A stretch of DNA of 64,000 nt from Zoogloea sp. LCSB751 (GCF_002028455.1 NZ_MWUM01000023.1:1-64000); one strand, 5' to 3'; positions 40,012 to 49,224 are shown, counted from the first letter of the stretch. The notes: generated by a model from the sequence alone, not told the origin. Numbers and translations: made by a program.

Positions 40012-41667
40012 ATGAGAAGCGAGTTCGTCCGCATCTACAAAGCGGTCCATACGTGGACCGGCATCATCGCCGGAATGGCCTTGTTCATCGCCTTCTACGC
40101 CGGCGCGCTGACCGTCTTCAAGGAACCGCTGGCGCGCTGGGCCTCGCCGCCGGGCGCAATCCGCCCGGTGGCGCTGGAAGACGCACAGCAGCTGATCGTC
40201 GGCACCCTGGCCGCGCACCCGGCGGCGGCCCGGGATTTCACCCTCTATGTGCAGGATGCCGAGAACGTGCCGGCCCGCCTGGGCTGGCACGTGCGCAACC
40301 CGGATGCCGACGATCACGACGACAGCCAGGTCCGCCACTACGCGGCGACGCTGGACGCCTACGGTGCGGCGCAGGTGGAGGAGACCCACCCGTCGCGACT
40401 GGCGTCCTTCATCGACACGCTGCACCGCGTCGTCGGCCTGCCGGCGGACAGCGATCCGAACCGCTGGGTGATGGGCGTCGTCGCGGCGCTCTACGCGCTG
40501 GCGCTGGTGTCCGGCGTGGTGGTGCTCCTGCCGTCGCTGGTCAAGGATTTCTTCGCGCTGCGGGTCGGCAAGAACCTGAAGCGCATGTGGCTGGACGCCC
40601 ACAACGTGGTGGGCATCGTCAGCCTGCCCTTCCATCTGGTGATGGCGCTGACGGCGGTGGTCTTCGCCTATCACGACGGCATCTATGCGGTGCAGGACAG
40701 GCTGCTGCACGACGGCAAGTGGGGGACCGCCTTCCAGCGGCAGCGGCCGGCGCCCGGTGCGGCCGAACGCGATCCGGCAACGATGCTGCCGCCGCTGGAG
40801 ATCCTCGCCCGGGTGCGGGAATTCTCGCCCGGCTTCGAGCCCACCATGCTGCAGTACCAGCAGGTTGGCGGGCCGCGCGCGGTGGTACGGGTATGGGGCA
40901 AGGACGCGGCGGCCGTCTCGCCGCGGGCGCGGGGCGGCTTTGCGGCAGTCGATCCTTACAGCGGCAAGGTGGTCGGCAGCGATTCCCTGCCCGGCCGGCA
41001 GAGCACGCCCAATCTGTTCATCAGCAGCTTCTTCGCCCTGCACATGGCGGCCTTCGGCGGCACGCCGGTGCAGTGGATGTACTTCCTGCTCGGGCTGGCC
41101 GGCGCCTGGCTGTTCTATAGCGGAAACCTGCTGTGGGTCGAGAGCCGCCGCAAGAAGCAGGCGCGCCAGGGCGGCGAGCTGCCGGCCCAGCGACTGGATG
41201 TGCGCCTGATGGCCGCCGCCACCGTCGGCGTGTGCCTGGGCTGTATCTGCGGTGTTTCGCTGGCGATTGTCGGTAGTAAATGGCTGCACGGCCTGGCCGG
41301 CGATGCCAACGCATGGCTGCCGGCGCTGTACTACGGCACCTTCTTCGCCAGCATCGGCTGGGCCTTCCTGCGCGGTGCGGCACGCGCGTCGGTCCATCTG
41401 CTGTGGCTGGCGGCCACCATCACCGCGGCCATTCCGCTGACCTCCCTGCTCGCCTGGAGCCTGCCGGTCCTCGGCATGTGGACGCACACGTCGGCAGCCA
41501 GCCTGGGGGTGGATGCCACGGCGCTCGCCGGTACCGCAGCCTTTGCGTGGATGGCCCGGGCGACGGCGCGACGCGTCCGCAGCGGGGCACCGGACAGCGT
41601 GTGGTCCGCCAGCGGCGCCCAGGCCAGGCCGGAGGCTGGCGTGCCGGCGGCACAAACTCCGCGCTGA
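40012..41667 (+). CDS. PepSY-TM domain membrane protein, putative iron reductase
   Basis: The start is ATG 40012, 14 bp after the previous gene. The 551-residue protein has the PepSY_TM layout: an N-terminal helix (YKAVHTWTGIIAGMALFIAF), a long periplasmic part, further spans (MGVVAALYALALVSGVVVLL, NVVGIVSLPFHLVMALTAV) and four C-terminal helices. Conserved His residues in the membrane (HTW, HNVVG, FHL, LHMAAF) could carry heme. Relatives such as FoxB/FhuF-associated proteins are proposed to reduce ferric siderophores at the inner membrane. It completes the receptor operon. Confidence 0.8.
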   Translation: MRSEFVRIYKAVHTWTGIIAGMALFIAFYAGALTVFKEPLARWASPPGAIRPVALEDAQQLIVGTLAAHPAAARDFTLYVQDAENVPARLGWHVRNPDADDHDDSQVRHYAATLDAYGAAQVEETHPSRLASFIDTLHRVVGLPADSDPNRWVMGVVAALYALALVSGVVVLLPSLVKDFFALRVGKNLKRMWLDAHNVVGIVSLPFHLVMALTAVVFAYHDGIYAVQDRLLHDGKWGTAFQRQRPAPGAAERDPATMLPPLEILARVREFSPGFEPTMLQYQQVGGPRAVVRVWGKDAAAVSPRARGGFAAVDPYSGKVVGSDSLPGRQSTPNLFISSFFALHMAAFGGTPVQWMYFLLGLAGAWLFYSGNLLWVESRRKKQARQGGELPAQRLDVRLMAAATVGVCLGCICGVSLAIVGSKWLHGLAGDANAWLPALYYGTFFASIGWAFLRGAARASVHLLWLAATITAAIPLTSLLAWSLPVLGMWTHTSAASLGVDATALAGTAAFAWMARATARRVRSGAPDSVWSASGAQARPEAGVPAAQTPR

Positions 41668-41690
41668 CGGGCCGGCAAGGCGCCGGCCCG
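41668..41690. terminator. Bidirectional hairpin between convergent genes
   Basis: A perfect 9-bp stem (CGGGCCGGC / GCCGGCCCG) with a 5-nt loop sits exactly between the PepSY gene stop and the end of the convergent qorB. It has no U-run. Confidence 0.5.
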
Positions 41691-41699
41691 CGCCGCCGC

Positions 41700-42551
41700 T
41701 TATTGCAACGCGGCCTTGACCAGCGCCGCCAGGCCGGCGGTCGGGCGGCCGATCAGCTGGCTGAGCTGGTGGCTGTCGTCGAACAGGCCGCCCTTGGAGG
41801 CGCCGATGTCGGATTCGGCCAGCAGCGCGGCGAGGCCTTCCGGCAGGCCGGCGCCGAGCAGCGCAGCCTTGAAGTCGGCTTCGGGCAGGTTCTGGTAGGC
41901 CACCGCCTTGCCGGACTGGCGGGCGATCTCGGCAGCCAGCTCGGCCAGCGTGTAGGACTCGTCGCCGGCCAGCTCATAGACCTTGCCGGCCTGACCGTCG
42001 CGGGTGAGAACGGCGGCCGCGGCAGCGGCGTAATCGGCGCGGGCGGCAGAGGCGATGCGCCCTTCGCCGGCGCTGCCGAGCACCACACCGTATTGCAGCG
42101 CCGGCGGGATGCTGGCCAGGTAGTTCTCGGTGTACCAGCCGTTGCGCAGGATGACCGCCGGCAGGCCGGCTTCAACGATGAGCTGTTCGGTGGCCTTGTG
42201 CTCGGCGCCCAGCGGCAGCGGCGAGGTGTCGGCGTGCAACAGGCTGGTGTAGGCGATGAGGCCGACCTTGGCGCGCTTGGCGGCGTCGATCACCGCACGG
42301 TGCTGGGGCAGGCGGCTGCCGACTTCGCTGGAGGAGATCAGCAGCAGCTTGTCGGCGCCGGCAAAGGCGGCGGCTAGGGTTTCCGGCCGGTTGTAGTCGG
42401 CCTCGCGGACCTGCACGCCACGCGCAGCGAGGTCGGCGACCTTGGCCGGCGTGCGCACGGCGGCGACGATCTGGGCGGCGGGAACGGTTTGCAGCAGGTT
42501 CTCGATGACGAGGCGGCCGAGCTGGCCGGAGGCGCCGGTAACGACGATCAT
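41700..42551 (-). CDS. qorB: NAD(P)H:quinone oxidoreductase, NmrA-like (QorB type)
   Basis: This 283-residue atypical SDR has the N-terminal dinucleotide-binding MIVVTGASGQLGRLVIENLL, the YTSLLHAD region and LRNGWYTENYLASIP. It corresponds closely to QorB (YtfG), which reduces quinones with NADPH. AGGAAG precedes its ATG. It diverges from an HxlR regulator gene, the same arrangement as ytfG/ytfH, so it is probably induced by quinones or electrophiles. Confidence 0.8.
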   Translation of the reverse strand: MIVVTGASGQLGRLVIENLLQTVPAAQIVAAVRTPAKVADLAARGVQVREADYNRPETLAAAFAGADKLLLISSSEVGSRLPQHRAVIDAAKRAKVGLIAYTSLLHADTSPLPLGAEHKATEQLIVEAGLPAVILRNGWYTENYLASIPPALQYGVVLGSAGEGRIASAARADYAAAAAAVLTRDGQAGKVYELAGDESYTLAELAAEIARQSGKAVAYQNLPEADFKAALLGAGLPEGLAALLAESDIGASKGGLFDDSHQLSQLIGRPTAGLAALVKAALQ

Positions 42552-42601
42552 GATGCGACTTCCTTTATTTGGGAGAGAGGAAGCGGCAGAATATCTGCCT
42601 G

Positions 42602-42618
42602 ACTAACTTTTAGTAAGT
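42602..42618. promoter_or_regulatory. Candidate HxlR operator between qorB and its regulator gene
   Basis: ACTAACT-TTT-AGTAAGT is a near-perfect dyad (one mismatch) in the 91-bp divergent gap. The second half is partly repeated downstream (GTAAGT, 42631-42636). HxlR/QorR regulators bind such dyads to repress the oxidoreductase gene and often themselves. Confidence 0.5.
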
Positions 42619-42642
42619 ACGCACCAAAAGGTAAGTTCAATC

Positions 42643-43071
42643 ATGAATGCAGACCACGACGACAGGGCCGAAGCCCGCCCGACCCTGGCCGAGATGATGC
42701 GGCGCGGCGACGTGTTCGCCGAGAAGTGTCCGTCCCGCGAGGTGCTGAAGCACGTGACCAGCCGCTGGGGCGTGCTGTTGCTGGTCGGCCTGCTCGGCGG
42801 CACGCACCGCTTCAGCGACCTGCGCCGCAAGGTGAACGGGATCAGCGAGAAGATGCTGGCGCAGACGCTGCAGCAGCTGGAGAGCGACGGCTTCGTCGCG
42901 CGGGTCTCCTACCCGGTGGTGCCGCCCCACGTGGAATACACGCTGACGCCGCTGGGCGAGCAGATCGGCCGCAAGGTCGAGGCGCTGGCCGACTGGATCG
43001 AGCTGAACCTGCCCGAAATCCTGGCCGCCCAGCAGGCGCGGGCGGGCCAGGAAGAAGGCGTGGCGGCCTGA
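42643..43071 (+). CDS. HxlR-family redox-sensing repressor (QorR/YodB-like)
   Basis: This 142-residue protein has a winged-helix domain: EVLKHVTSRWGVLLLVGLLG, HRFSDLRRKVNGISEKMLAQ, TLQQLESDGFVAR. A lone Cys (EKCPS) just before the domain matches the redox-sensing Cys of QorR/YodB-type repressors, which release DNA when modified by quinones or diamide. It is divergent from qorB, its likely target. Confidence 0.8.
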   Translation: MNADHDDRAEARPTLAEMMRRGDVFAEKCPSREVLKHVTSRWGVLLLVGLLGGTHRFSDLRRKVNGISEKMLAQTLQQLESDGFVARVSYPVVPPHVEYTLTPLGEQIGRKVEALADWIELNLPEILAAQQARAGQEEGVAA

Positions 43072-43087
43072 ACCGGCCGCGGTCGCG

Positions 43088-44071
43088 TCAGCCCGCCGCG
43101 CCGGCACGCAGCTGGATCTGGCCGATGGCCAGGCGGGCGGCCTTGCGTACATCGGGGTCGGAATCCTGCTGGGCCTGCTCCAGCGCAGCCAGGGCGCTGG
43201 CGGCGCCGATCTCGCCGAGAGCCAGCGCGGTTTCCTTGCGCAGGTTGGCGGACGAATGGACCAGCGCCGAGCCGGCCAGGGCCGGCACCGCCCGTTCGTC
43301 CTGCAGGCGGCCGAGGGTGCGGGCGACGCGCAGGCGGACCTGCCAGTAGTCGTCCTCCAGCGCAGCGATCAGCGCGTCGACGGCCTCGGCCAGCTTGAGC
43401 TTGCCGAGGGTCGTCGCGGCTTCCTCGCGCACCTGCCAGACCTCGTCCTTGAGCGCGCCGAGCAGGCCCGGCAGCACGCTGGCGTCCGGCGCCAGGCCGA
43501 GGGCGCCGACGGCGGCGCGGCGTACTTCGGGATCGGGATCGTGCCCGGCCAGACGGGTCAGCGCCGGCAGCGCCTCGCTGCGCTTGAGCCAGCCGAGCAC
43601 ACCCACTGCCTCGCGGCGGACCTCGGCCTCCGGGGCCTCGGCGGCGGCCAGCGCCGGCGCGCAGCTTTCCGCCAGGCGCAGCTCGCGCACCGCGCGCAGC
43701 ACGCTGGCCCGCACAAAGGCGCTGGAGCTGGACAAGGCCGGCAGCAGCAAGCGGCCGCTGTCCGGCAGGCGGATCTCGGCCAGGCTGTGGGCGGCGGCGT
43801 GGCGCACCGGCTCGGCGGCATCGTCCAGCGCGCCGAGCAGCGCCGTAACGGTCTGCGGGCTTTCCCAGTAGGCGAGGCGGTCGGCGGCTTCGGCGCGCAC
43901 CACCGGGTCGGGGTCGGCCAGCGCGGCGGCCAGCCACGGCGCGTGGTCTTCGTTTTCGAGTTCGGCCAGTTCGATCAGGGCCAGGCGGCGCACCGTGGCG
44001 TCATCGGACTGCAGGCGCGGCAGCAGGGCCGCCAGGTCGGCGTCGTCGGCGGAGAGAAGGGGCACAGTCAT
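43088..44071 (-). CDS. HEAT-repeat (PBS lyase type) protein
   Basis: The protein consists of about nine or ten HEAT-like repeats, each near 31 residues, with recurring D-P-D/E-V-R and A-A-x-A-L-G patterns (DPDPEVRRAAVGALG, KDEVWQVREEAATTLGKL). ATG 44071 is preferred; TTG 44086 is possible. Such alpha-solenoids are scaffolds, chaperones or lyase relatives. It is the last gene of the ABC/flavoprotein operon, only about 20 bp after the ATPase gene. A scaffold or maturation role for those proteins is my inference. Confidence 0.75.
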   Translation of the reverse strand: MTVPLLSADDADLAALLPRLQSDDATVRRLALIELAELENEDHAPWLAAALADPDPVVRAEAADRLAYWESPQTVTALLGALDDAAEPVRHAAAHSLAEIRLPDSGRLLLPALSSSSAFVRASVLRAVRELRLAESCAPALAAAEAPEAEVRREAVGVLGWLKRSEALPALTRLAGHDPDPEVRRAAVGALGLAPDASVLPGLLGALKDEVWQVREEAATTLGKLKLAEAVDALIAALEDDYWQVRLRVARTLGRLQDERAVPALAGSALVHSSANLRKETALALGEIGAASALAALEQAQQDSDPDVRKAARLAIGQIQLRAGAAG

Positions 44072-44090
44072 GGGAATCGGTTTCAAGGGG

Positions 44091-44975
44091 TCAATCGGAA
44101 TAGGCGGTGCTATCCGCCGCGTCGCCCGAGGGCTCGCTGAGGGGCGACAGCCGCGCCAGCGGCACGGCCGGCGCGGAGTCCCGCAGCAGGGACAGGCAGT
44201 GGCGCTTGTGTTCGATGAAGCTCGGGCCGGTCAGCCATTCGGCGGTGCGCGGGCGCTCCGCCGGCACCCGGATCTCCTCGACCACCCGCCCCGGGCGGGC
44301 GCTCATCACGAGGATGCGGTCGGCCATGAACAGGGCTTCGTCGATGTCGTGGGTGACGAACACCACGGTCATGCGGCGCTTGGCCCACAGGGCCAGCAGC
44401 AGCTCCTGCATCTTCAGGCGGGTCAGCGCGTCGAGGGCGCCGAAGGGCTCGTCCATCAGCAGCACGCGGGGCTGGTTGATCAGCACCCGGGCGATCTCCA
44501 CGCGCTGCTGCATGCCGCCGGAGAGGGCATTGGGGTAGCTGTTCTCGAAGCCCTGCAGGCCCACCTCGGCGAGCCAGGTCAGGGCCTGGGCGCGGCGTTC
44601 GGCGCGCGGCACGCCGCGCATGCGCAGGCCGTAGGCGACGTTGTCGAGGACCGTCAGCCACGGGAACAGGGTGTGGTGCTGGAACACCAGGCCGCGCTCC
44701 GGGCCGGGCCCGGCGATGGGCTGGCCGTCGAGCAGCAGGCGCCCGCTGGACGGCGCCAAGTGGCCGGCCAGCCCGCCCAGCAGCGTGGACTTGCCGCAGC
44801 CGGACGGCCCCAGCAGGCACACGAACTCGCCGGGCCGGATACTCACGGACACGTCGTCGAGGGCGGTGAAGCGCGCCGCGCCGCTGCCCAGCTCGACGGA
44901 CACCCGCTCGATCTCCAGGCTGCCGGTGGCGGGCTCCGCCGGGGACAGATCGGACAGTTTCAGTACGGCGTTCAT
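44091..44975 (-). CDS. ABC transporter ATPase, nitrate/sulfonate/taurine type
   Basis: The 294-residue ATPase starts at ATG 44975, overlapping the permease stop. Walker A is GPSGCGKST (56-64), the signature is LSGGMQQR (151-158), and Walker B is VLLMDEP (171-177), followed by the switch THDIDEA. It belongs to the SsuB/TauB/NrtD group. It carries an extra C-terminal tail of about 25 residues. It energises uptake with the permease and binding protein encoded just upstream. Confidence 0.9.
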   Translation of the reverse strand: MNAVLKLSDLSPAEPATGSLEIERVSVELGSGAARFTALDDVSVSIRPGEFVCLLGPSGCGKSTLLGGLAGHLAPSSGRLLLDGQPIAGPGPERGLVFQHHTLFPWLTVLDNVAYGLRMRGVPRAERRAQALTWLAEVGLQGFENSYPNALSGGMQQRVEIARVLINQPRVLLMDEPFGALDALTRLKMQELLLALWAKRRMTVVFVTHDIDEALFMADRILVMSARPGRVVEEIRVPAERPRTAEWLTGPSFIEHKRHCLSLLRDSAPAVPLARLSPLSEPSGDAADSTAYSD

Positions 44976-45766
44976 GCGCGGCCTCCGGGGCGATACCAGG
45001 GCATCAGGGCCTGCCCGGCGCGGTGCAGCAGGGCACTGCTGCCCATGCCGAGCAGGCCGATGAGCAGCATCCCGACGATGATGTTGGCGTAGTTCTGGAC
45101 GGTGTAGGACTCCCAGGTGTAGTAGCCGATGCCGTACTGCCCGGAGATCATCTCGGCGGTGACGAGGCAGAACCAGCAGGTGCCCATGCCGATGCTGAGC
45201 CCGGTGAGCACCGACGGCGCGGCGGCCGGCAGGATCACCCGCAGGAAGATGCCCCAGCGGCGCGTGCCGAGGCTGCGCGCCGAGGCGATGAGGCGCGGGT
45301 CGACGCCGTGCACGCCGTGGATGGTGTTGAGCAGGATCGGGAACAGCGCGCCGACGAAGGTGATGAAGATCATGCTGCCCTCCGAGGACGGGAACATCAG
45401 GATCGACAAGGGAATCCAGGCCACCGCCGGGATCGGCCGGGCCACCTCGAGGGGCGGCATCAGCGTCTCCCGGACCCAGTGGAAACGCCCGATCGCCAGT
45501 CCCAGCCCGACCCCGGCAACGGCCGCCAGCACGAATCCCGACAGGACTCGGCTGAGGCTGCTGCCCAGGTGGTACTGGAGCTTCGGCGACTGCAGCAGGG
45601 CCCACGCGGCATCCAGCACTTCCAGCGGCTGCGGCACGTTCTGGAAGGTCACCAGGCCCAGGTTCAGGTGCCGGGACGCGGCCAGGTGCCACAGGGCCAC
45701 GCAGGCCAGCAGCGACAGCGCGGGCAGCAGGCGCCGCCCCGCCGAAGGGCGATCGGAGACGTTCAC
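44972..45766 (-). CDS. ABC transporter permease, nitrate/sulfonate/taurine type
   Basis: This 264-residue inner-membrane permease of the SsuC/TauC/NrtB group has about six membrane spans and the EAA-type loop (GVDPRLIASARSLGTRRWGI). It starts with GTG 45766, overlapping the binding-protein stop by 4 bp, and its own stop overlaps the ATPase ATG. The three transport genes are thus translationally coupled. Confidence 0.9.
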   Translation of the reverse strand: MNVSDRPSAGRRLLPALSLLACVALWHLAASRHLNLGLVTFQNVPQPLEVLDAAWALLQSPKLQYHLGSSLSRVLSGFVLAAVAGVGLGLAIGRFHWVRETLMPPLEVARPIPAVAWIPLSILMFPSSEGSMIFITFVGALFPILLNTIHGVHGVDPRLIASARSLGTRRWGIFLRVILPAAAPSVLTGLSIGMGTCWFCLVTAEMISGQYGIGYYTWESYTVQNYANIIVGMLLIGLLGMGSSALLHRAGQALMPWYRPGGRA

Positions 45767-47178
45767 CGGCCGCCCCCGGCCGCTTTTAGGGCGGCGAAGT
45801 CGAGCAGCTGGCCCTTGTTGGCCGAGGCGTAAGCCACCGCCGCGTCCTTCTGCAGGAAGGCGCTCACCTCGCCCTGAGCGTCGCGGGCGAACCAGGCCGT
45901 CGGCGCCAGCAGCTTGATGTGGTGGATCAGGTCATGCACATACACCGCACGCACGCTCTTGCCGGACTGCTCCAGGCGACGCAGATCCTGGAAGGCGTTG
46001 CCGATGCTGGCGTAGTGGCGCACCTTCGGCTCGCCGGCCACCCACAAGCCAGCCAGGCGCTTGAAGTCGGTGATCGGCTTGCCGGTCAGCGCGTCGTTGG
46101 CCTTGAGGGGCAGCTTGTCGTAGTTCTTCAGGCGGGCATCGTAGTTGAGGCCGGCCTGCTTGAAGGCGGCGCGGATGTACTGGTCGTCCACAAAGGTGGC
46201 CGGGTCCAGCGTCACGTCGATGCGGCGCATCAGGTGCAGCGTGTCGATGGAGGTCTTGAGGGCCTGGCGGTACTCGGGCTTCCAGGTGAAGTCGCGGGTC
46301 TGCAGGCCGAGGGGGCCGTGGAAGAGGTAGCTCACCGGCGCCTCGATGCCGGTCGTCTTCTCGATCAGCTCGCTGTATTTCTCGGGGTCGCTGGCGAACA
46401 GGCGGTCGGCCTCGATGGCCGCGCGCAGGAAGGCCACCACCACTTCCGGGTACTTCTTGGCGAACTCGGCGTTCACCAGCGAACCGTGGAAGGTCGGCGT
46501 GGACGACTGGACGCCGTCGTAGATCTTGCGGGCGAAGCCGCGGTAGGGGAACAGCTCGGCGAAGGGCACGAAGTCGGCGTGGGCGTCGATCTTGCCGGCC
46601 TGCAGCGCGGGGCCGGCGACTTCCGGCGCCTGGGTGACGATGTTGACGTCCTTCTCCGGGTCGATCTTCTGGCTCTTCAGCGCACGCAGCAGCATGCCGT
46701 GGGCGGCGGAGGCGAAGGGCACAGAGATGGTCTTGCCGCGCAGTTCGGCGAGGGAGGTGACGGTGGAGTCCTTCGGCACCACCACGCCGTTGCCGCTGCC
46801 CTCGGTGCTGCCGGACAGTACGGTGATGAACAGGCTCTTCTTGCCGGCCTTCTGGAAGGCCGCGCCGTTGGCCGAGCCGGGGAAGTCGGCCATCGTGCCG
46901 ATGTCCAGCTTGTCGGCCACCATCTCGTTGGTCAGCGGCGCGCCAGAGGTGAAGTTCTTCCACTGGATGTCGTACTGCACGCCCTTGTACTTGCCGTCCT
47001 TCGGCAGGTATTTGTCGAGCAGCTTGAGCTCGCGGATCAGCAGCCCACCGGTGGCGCAGTTGATCGTGGTGTCCTGGGTGCCGATCGCCACGCGCAGGGT
47101 TTCGGCATGGGCGGCCAGGCTTACGGTCATCGCGGCAAGCGCCGCAGCAGCAGTCTTGGTCAGGGTCGAAAATCGCAT
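45763..47178 (-). CDS. ABC transporter substrate-binding protein with a NosL-like C-terminal tail
   Basis: This 471-residue periplasmic protein has a signal peptide (ending SLAAHA). The NrtA/SsuA-like binding fold (about 27-375) has LRVAIGTQDTTINCATGGLL, TEGSGNGVVVPKDSTV and LRGKTISVPFASAAHGMLLR. About 95 extra residues follow. They contain SVRAVYVHDL and GEVSAFLQKDAAVAYASANKG, then QLLDF, which resemble NosL, a copper-binding lipoprotein of nitrous oxide reductase maturation. Ordinary SsuA proteins end near 320-350 residues. The ligand is unknown; sulfur or nitrogen oxyanions or sulfonates are typical. Confidence 0.8.
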   Translation of the reverse strand: MRFSTLTKTAAAALAAMTVSLAAHAETLRVAIGTQDTTINCATGGLLIRELKLLDKYLPKDGKYKGVQYDIQWKNFTSGAPLTNEMVADKLDIGTMADFPGSANGAAFQKAGKKSLFITVLSGSTEGSGNGVVVPKDSTVTSLAELRGKTISVPFASAAHGMLLRALKSQKIDPEKDVNIVTQAPEVAGPALQAGKIDAHADFVPFAELFPYRGFARKIYDGVQSSTPTFHGSLVNAEFAKKYPEVVVAFLRAAIEADRLFASDPEKYSELIEKTTGIEAPVSYLFHGPLGLQTRDFTWKPEYRQALKTSIDTLHLMRRIDVTLDPATFVDDQYIRAAFKQAGLNYDARLKNYDKLPLKANDALTGKPITDFKRLAGLWVAGEPKVRHYASIGNAFQDLRRLEQSGKSVRAVYVHDLIHHIKLLAPTAWFARDAQGEVSAFLQKDAAVAYASANKGQLLDFAALKAAGGGR

Positions 47179-47202
47179 GAATGGGTCATCCGTCGGTTGG
47201 GG

Positions 47203-47448
47203 TTAGCGCAGCAAATAGGGAATCGCGACCTGGATCGCGCCAGTCGGACAGTCCTTCTGGCACGGCAGGCAGTACCAGCACTCGTCCCGCTTCATGTAGG
47301 CCTTGCCGGTGGCGGGGTCGATGTCGAGGATGTCCATCGGGCACACGTCGATACACACCGTGCAGCCCTTGTGGGCAATGCATTTGTCGAGGTCTACGGT
47401 GACCGCCGCTTCGCTGTACTGGGCGATGCTTCGGGGTTGGAAAGCCAT
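47203..47448 (-). CDS. AprB-like 2x[4Fe-4S] ferredoxin
   Basis: This 81-residue ferredoxin has two Cys sets: C23-x5-C29-x2-C32-x3-C36-P and C57-x2-C60-x2-C63-x3-C67-P. The DECWYCLPCQKDCPTGAI stretch is close to the beta subunit of APS reductase. It is only about half the length of AprB, lacking its C-terminal tail. It lies 15 bp after the flavoprotein gene and should pass electrons to or from it. Confidence 0.85.
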   Translation of the reverse strand: MAFQPRSIAQYSEAAVTVDLDKCIAHKGCTVCIDVCPMDILDIDPATGKAYMKRDECWYCLPCQKDCPTGAIQVAIPYLLR

Positions 47449-47463
47449 GGGTATCTCCGGAAA

Positions 47464-49221
47464 TCAGGCGGTGGCGACGGCCCGGGCGGCCGTCGTCGGG
47501 TTCAGGCGCAGGCGGTCGTAGGCGTCCTTTTCCTGCTCGGCAATGGGCACGATGTAGGGCTCGACCGGGCGCTTGAGGTGGCTCATGCGGCCGTCGGCGC
47601 CCTTCTTCAGATGGGCGTGGCAGAACCACTCGGCGTCGTTGCGCTCGGGGTGGTCGACGCGCAGGTGGTACAGGCCCCAGCGGCTCTCGGTGCGGAACAG
47701 GGAGGCGCGGGCGGCCATCTCGGCGCAGTCGAGGATCGCCGCCACTTCGGCGCAGCGCATCAGTTCGTGGGCGTCCGCCGCCTTGAGCTGCTGCAGGTCT
47801 TCGCGGATCTCGGCGAAGCGCTCCAGCGCGATCTCGTACTTGCGGGTCACCTTGGGGGGTTGCAGGTAGTCGTTCACGAAGCGGCGCAGCTTGTATTCCA
47901 CCTGCAGCGGCGGCAGGCCGTGCTCGCGCAGCAGCGGCGCGAAGATGCGCGCCTTCTCCCGCTCGACCTGCTCCGCGTCGATGGGTGCGAAGTCGATGGC
48001 GGCGGCGCGCTCGGCCGCATTGACGCCGGCAAACCAGCCATAGACGAAGGCCCCGAGCATGTAGTTGTGCGGCACCGCGGCCATGTCGCCAGCCGAGTAG
48101 AGGCCCGGCACCGTGGTTTCGGCGCGCTCGTTCACATACACGCCGGAGGCGCTGTGGCCACTGCAGAAGCCGATCTCCGAGATGTGCATCTCGACCATCC
48201 GGTGGCGGTAGTCGGTGCCGCGGCCGGCGTGGAACTGCCCGCGGCTCGGCCGCTCGTTGCCGTGCAGGATGGTCTCGATGGTCTGGATGGTCTCCTCGGC
48301 CAGGTGGTCGAGCTTGAGGAACACCGGGCCATTGCCGCTCTGCAGTTCCTGGTAGAACTCCAGCATCATCTGGCCGCTCCAGTAGTCGCACTCGATGAAG
48401 CGCTCGCCGCGGTTGTTGGCGGTGTAGCCGCCCAGCGGACCGGTCACATAGGCGCAGGCCGGGCCGTTGTAGTCCTTGATCAGCGGGTTGATCTGGTAGC
48501 ACTCCAGGTTGGCCAGCTCGGCCCCTGCGTGGTAGGCCATGGCGTAGCCGTCGCCGGCGTTGGTGGGGTTCTCGTAGGTGCCCATCAGGTAGCCGGAAGC
48601 CGGCAGGCCCAGCCGCCCGGCGGCGCCACAGGCCAGCACCACCGCCTTGGCGCGGATCACGTGGAATTCGGCGGTGCGCGAGTCGAAGCCCATCACGCCG
48701 TTGACGCTGCCGTCGGCGGCGGTCAGCAGGCGGGTGGCGACGATACGGTTGGTGATCTCGACGCGCGCCCGCTTGAGCTGGCGGTAGAGCACCTTCTTGA
48801 CGTCGTGGCCTTCCGGCATCGGCAGCACGTAGGTGCCCATGTGGTGCACCTTGCGCATCGCGTAGTCGCCGTTGGCGTCCTTCTCGAACTTCACGCCCCA
48901 GCGGTCGAGCTGCTCGATGGTGGTGAAGCTGTGCTTGGCGTAGGCATACACCGTGGCCTGGTTGACGATGCCGTCGTTGGCGATGGTGATTTCCTTGGTG
49001 TACTGCTCGGGCGTCGCATAGCCCGGCACAACGGCGTTGTTGAGGCCGTCCATGCCCATCGAGATCGCCCCACTGCGCTTCACGTGGGCCTTGTCGAGGA
49101 GCAGCACGCGCGCATCGGGGTTGCGCTCCTTGGCCTTGATGGCGGCCATCGGGCCGGCGGTTCCGCCGCCGACCACCACTACGTCGTATTCGCTTTCGAT
49201 GACCTTAATGTCGTTGGGCAT
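47464..49221 (-). CDS. AprA-like FAD flavoprotein (fumarate reductase/APS reductase superfamily)
   Basis: This 585-residue flavoprotein has an N-terminal FAD-binding YDVVVVGGGTAGPMAAIKA, an HVKRSGAISMGMDGLNN segment like that of APS reductase alpha subunits, GLYSAGDMAAVPHNYMLGAF for the second FAD contact, and a C-terminal helical domain with SRWGLYHLRVDHPERND. Its partner is an AprB-like ferredoxin rather than SdhB, which favours the APS-reductase-like branch. However, no ATP sulfurylase or dissimilatory sulfite reductase gene is here. With the ABC importer, it probably oxidises or reduces an imported compound. The true substrate is unknown. Confidence 0.8.
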   Translation of the reverse strand: MPNDIKVIESEYDVVVVGGGTAGPMAAIKAKERNPDARVLLLDKAHVKRSGAISMGMDGLNNAVVPGYATPEQYTKEITIANDGIVNQATVYAYAKHSFTTIEQLDRWGVKFEKDANGDYAMRKVHHMGTYVLPMPEGHDVKKVLYRQLKRARVEITNRIVATRLLTAADGSVNGVMGFDSRTAEFHVIRAKAVVLACGAAGRLGLPASGYLMGTYENPTNAGDGYAMAYHAGAELANLECYQINPLIKDYNGPACAYVTGPLGGYTANNRGERFIECDYWSGQMMLEFYQELQSGNGPVFLKLDHLAEETIQTIETILHGNERPSRGQFHAGRGTDYRHRMVEMHISEIGFCSGHSASGVYVNERAETTVPGLYSAGDMAAVPHNYMLGAFVYGWFAGVNAAERAAAIDFAPIDAEQVEREKARIFAPLLREHGLPPLQVEYKLRRFVNDYLQPPKVTRKYEIALERFAEIREDLQQLKAADAHELMRCAEVAAILDCAEMAARASLFRTESRWGLYHLRVDHPERNDAEWFCHAHLKKGADGRMSHLKRPVEPYIVPIAEQEKDAYDRLRLNPTTAARAVATA

Positions 49222-49224
49222 AAC

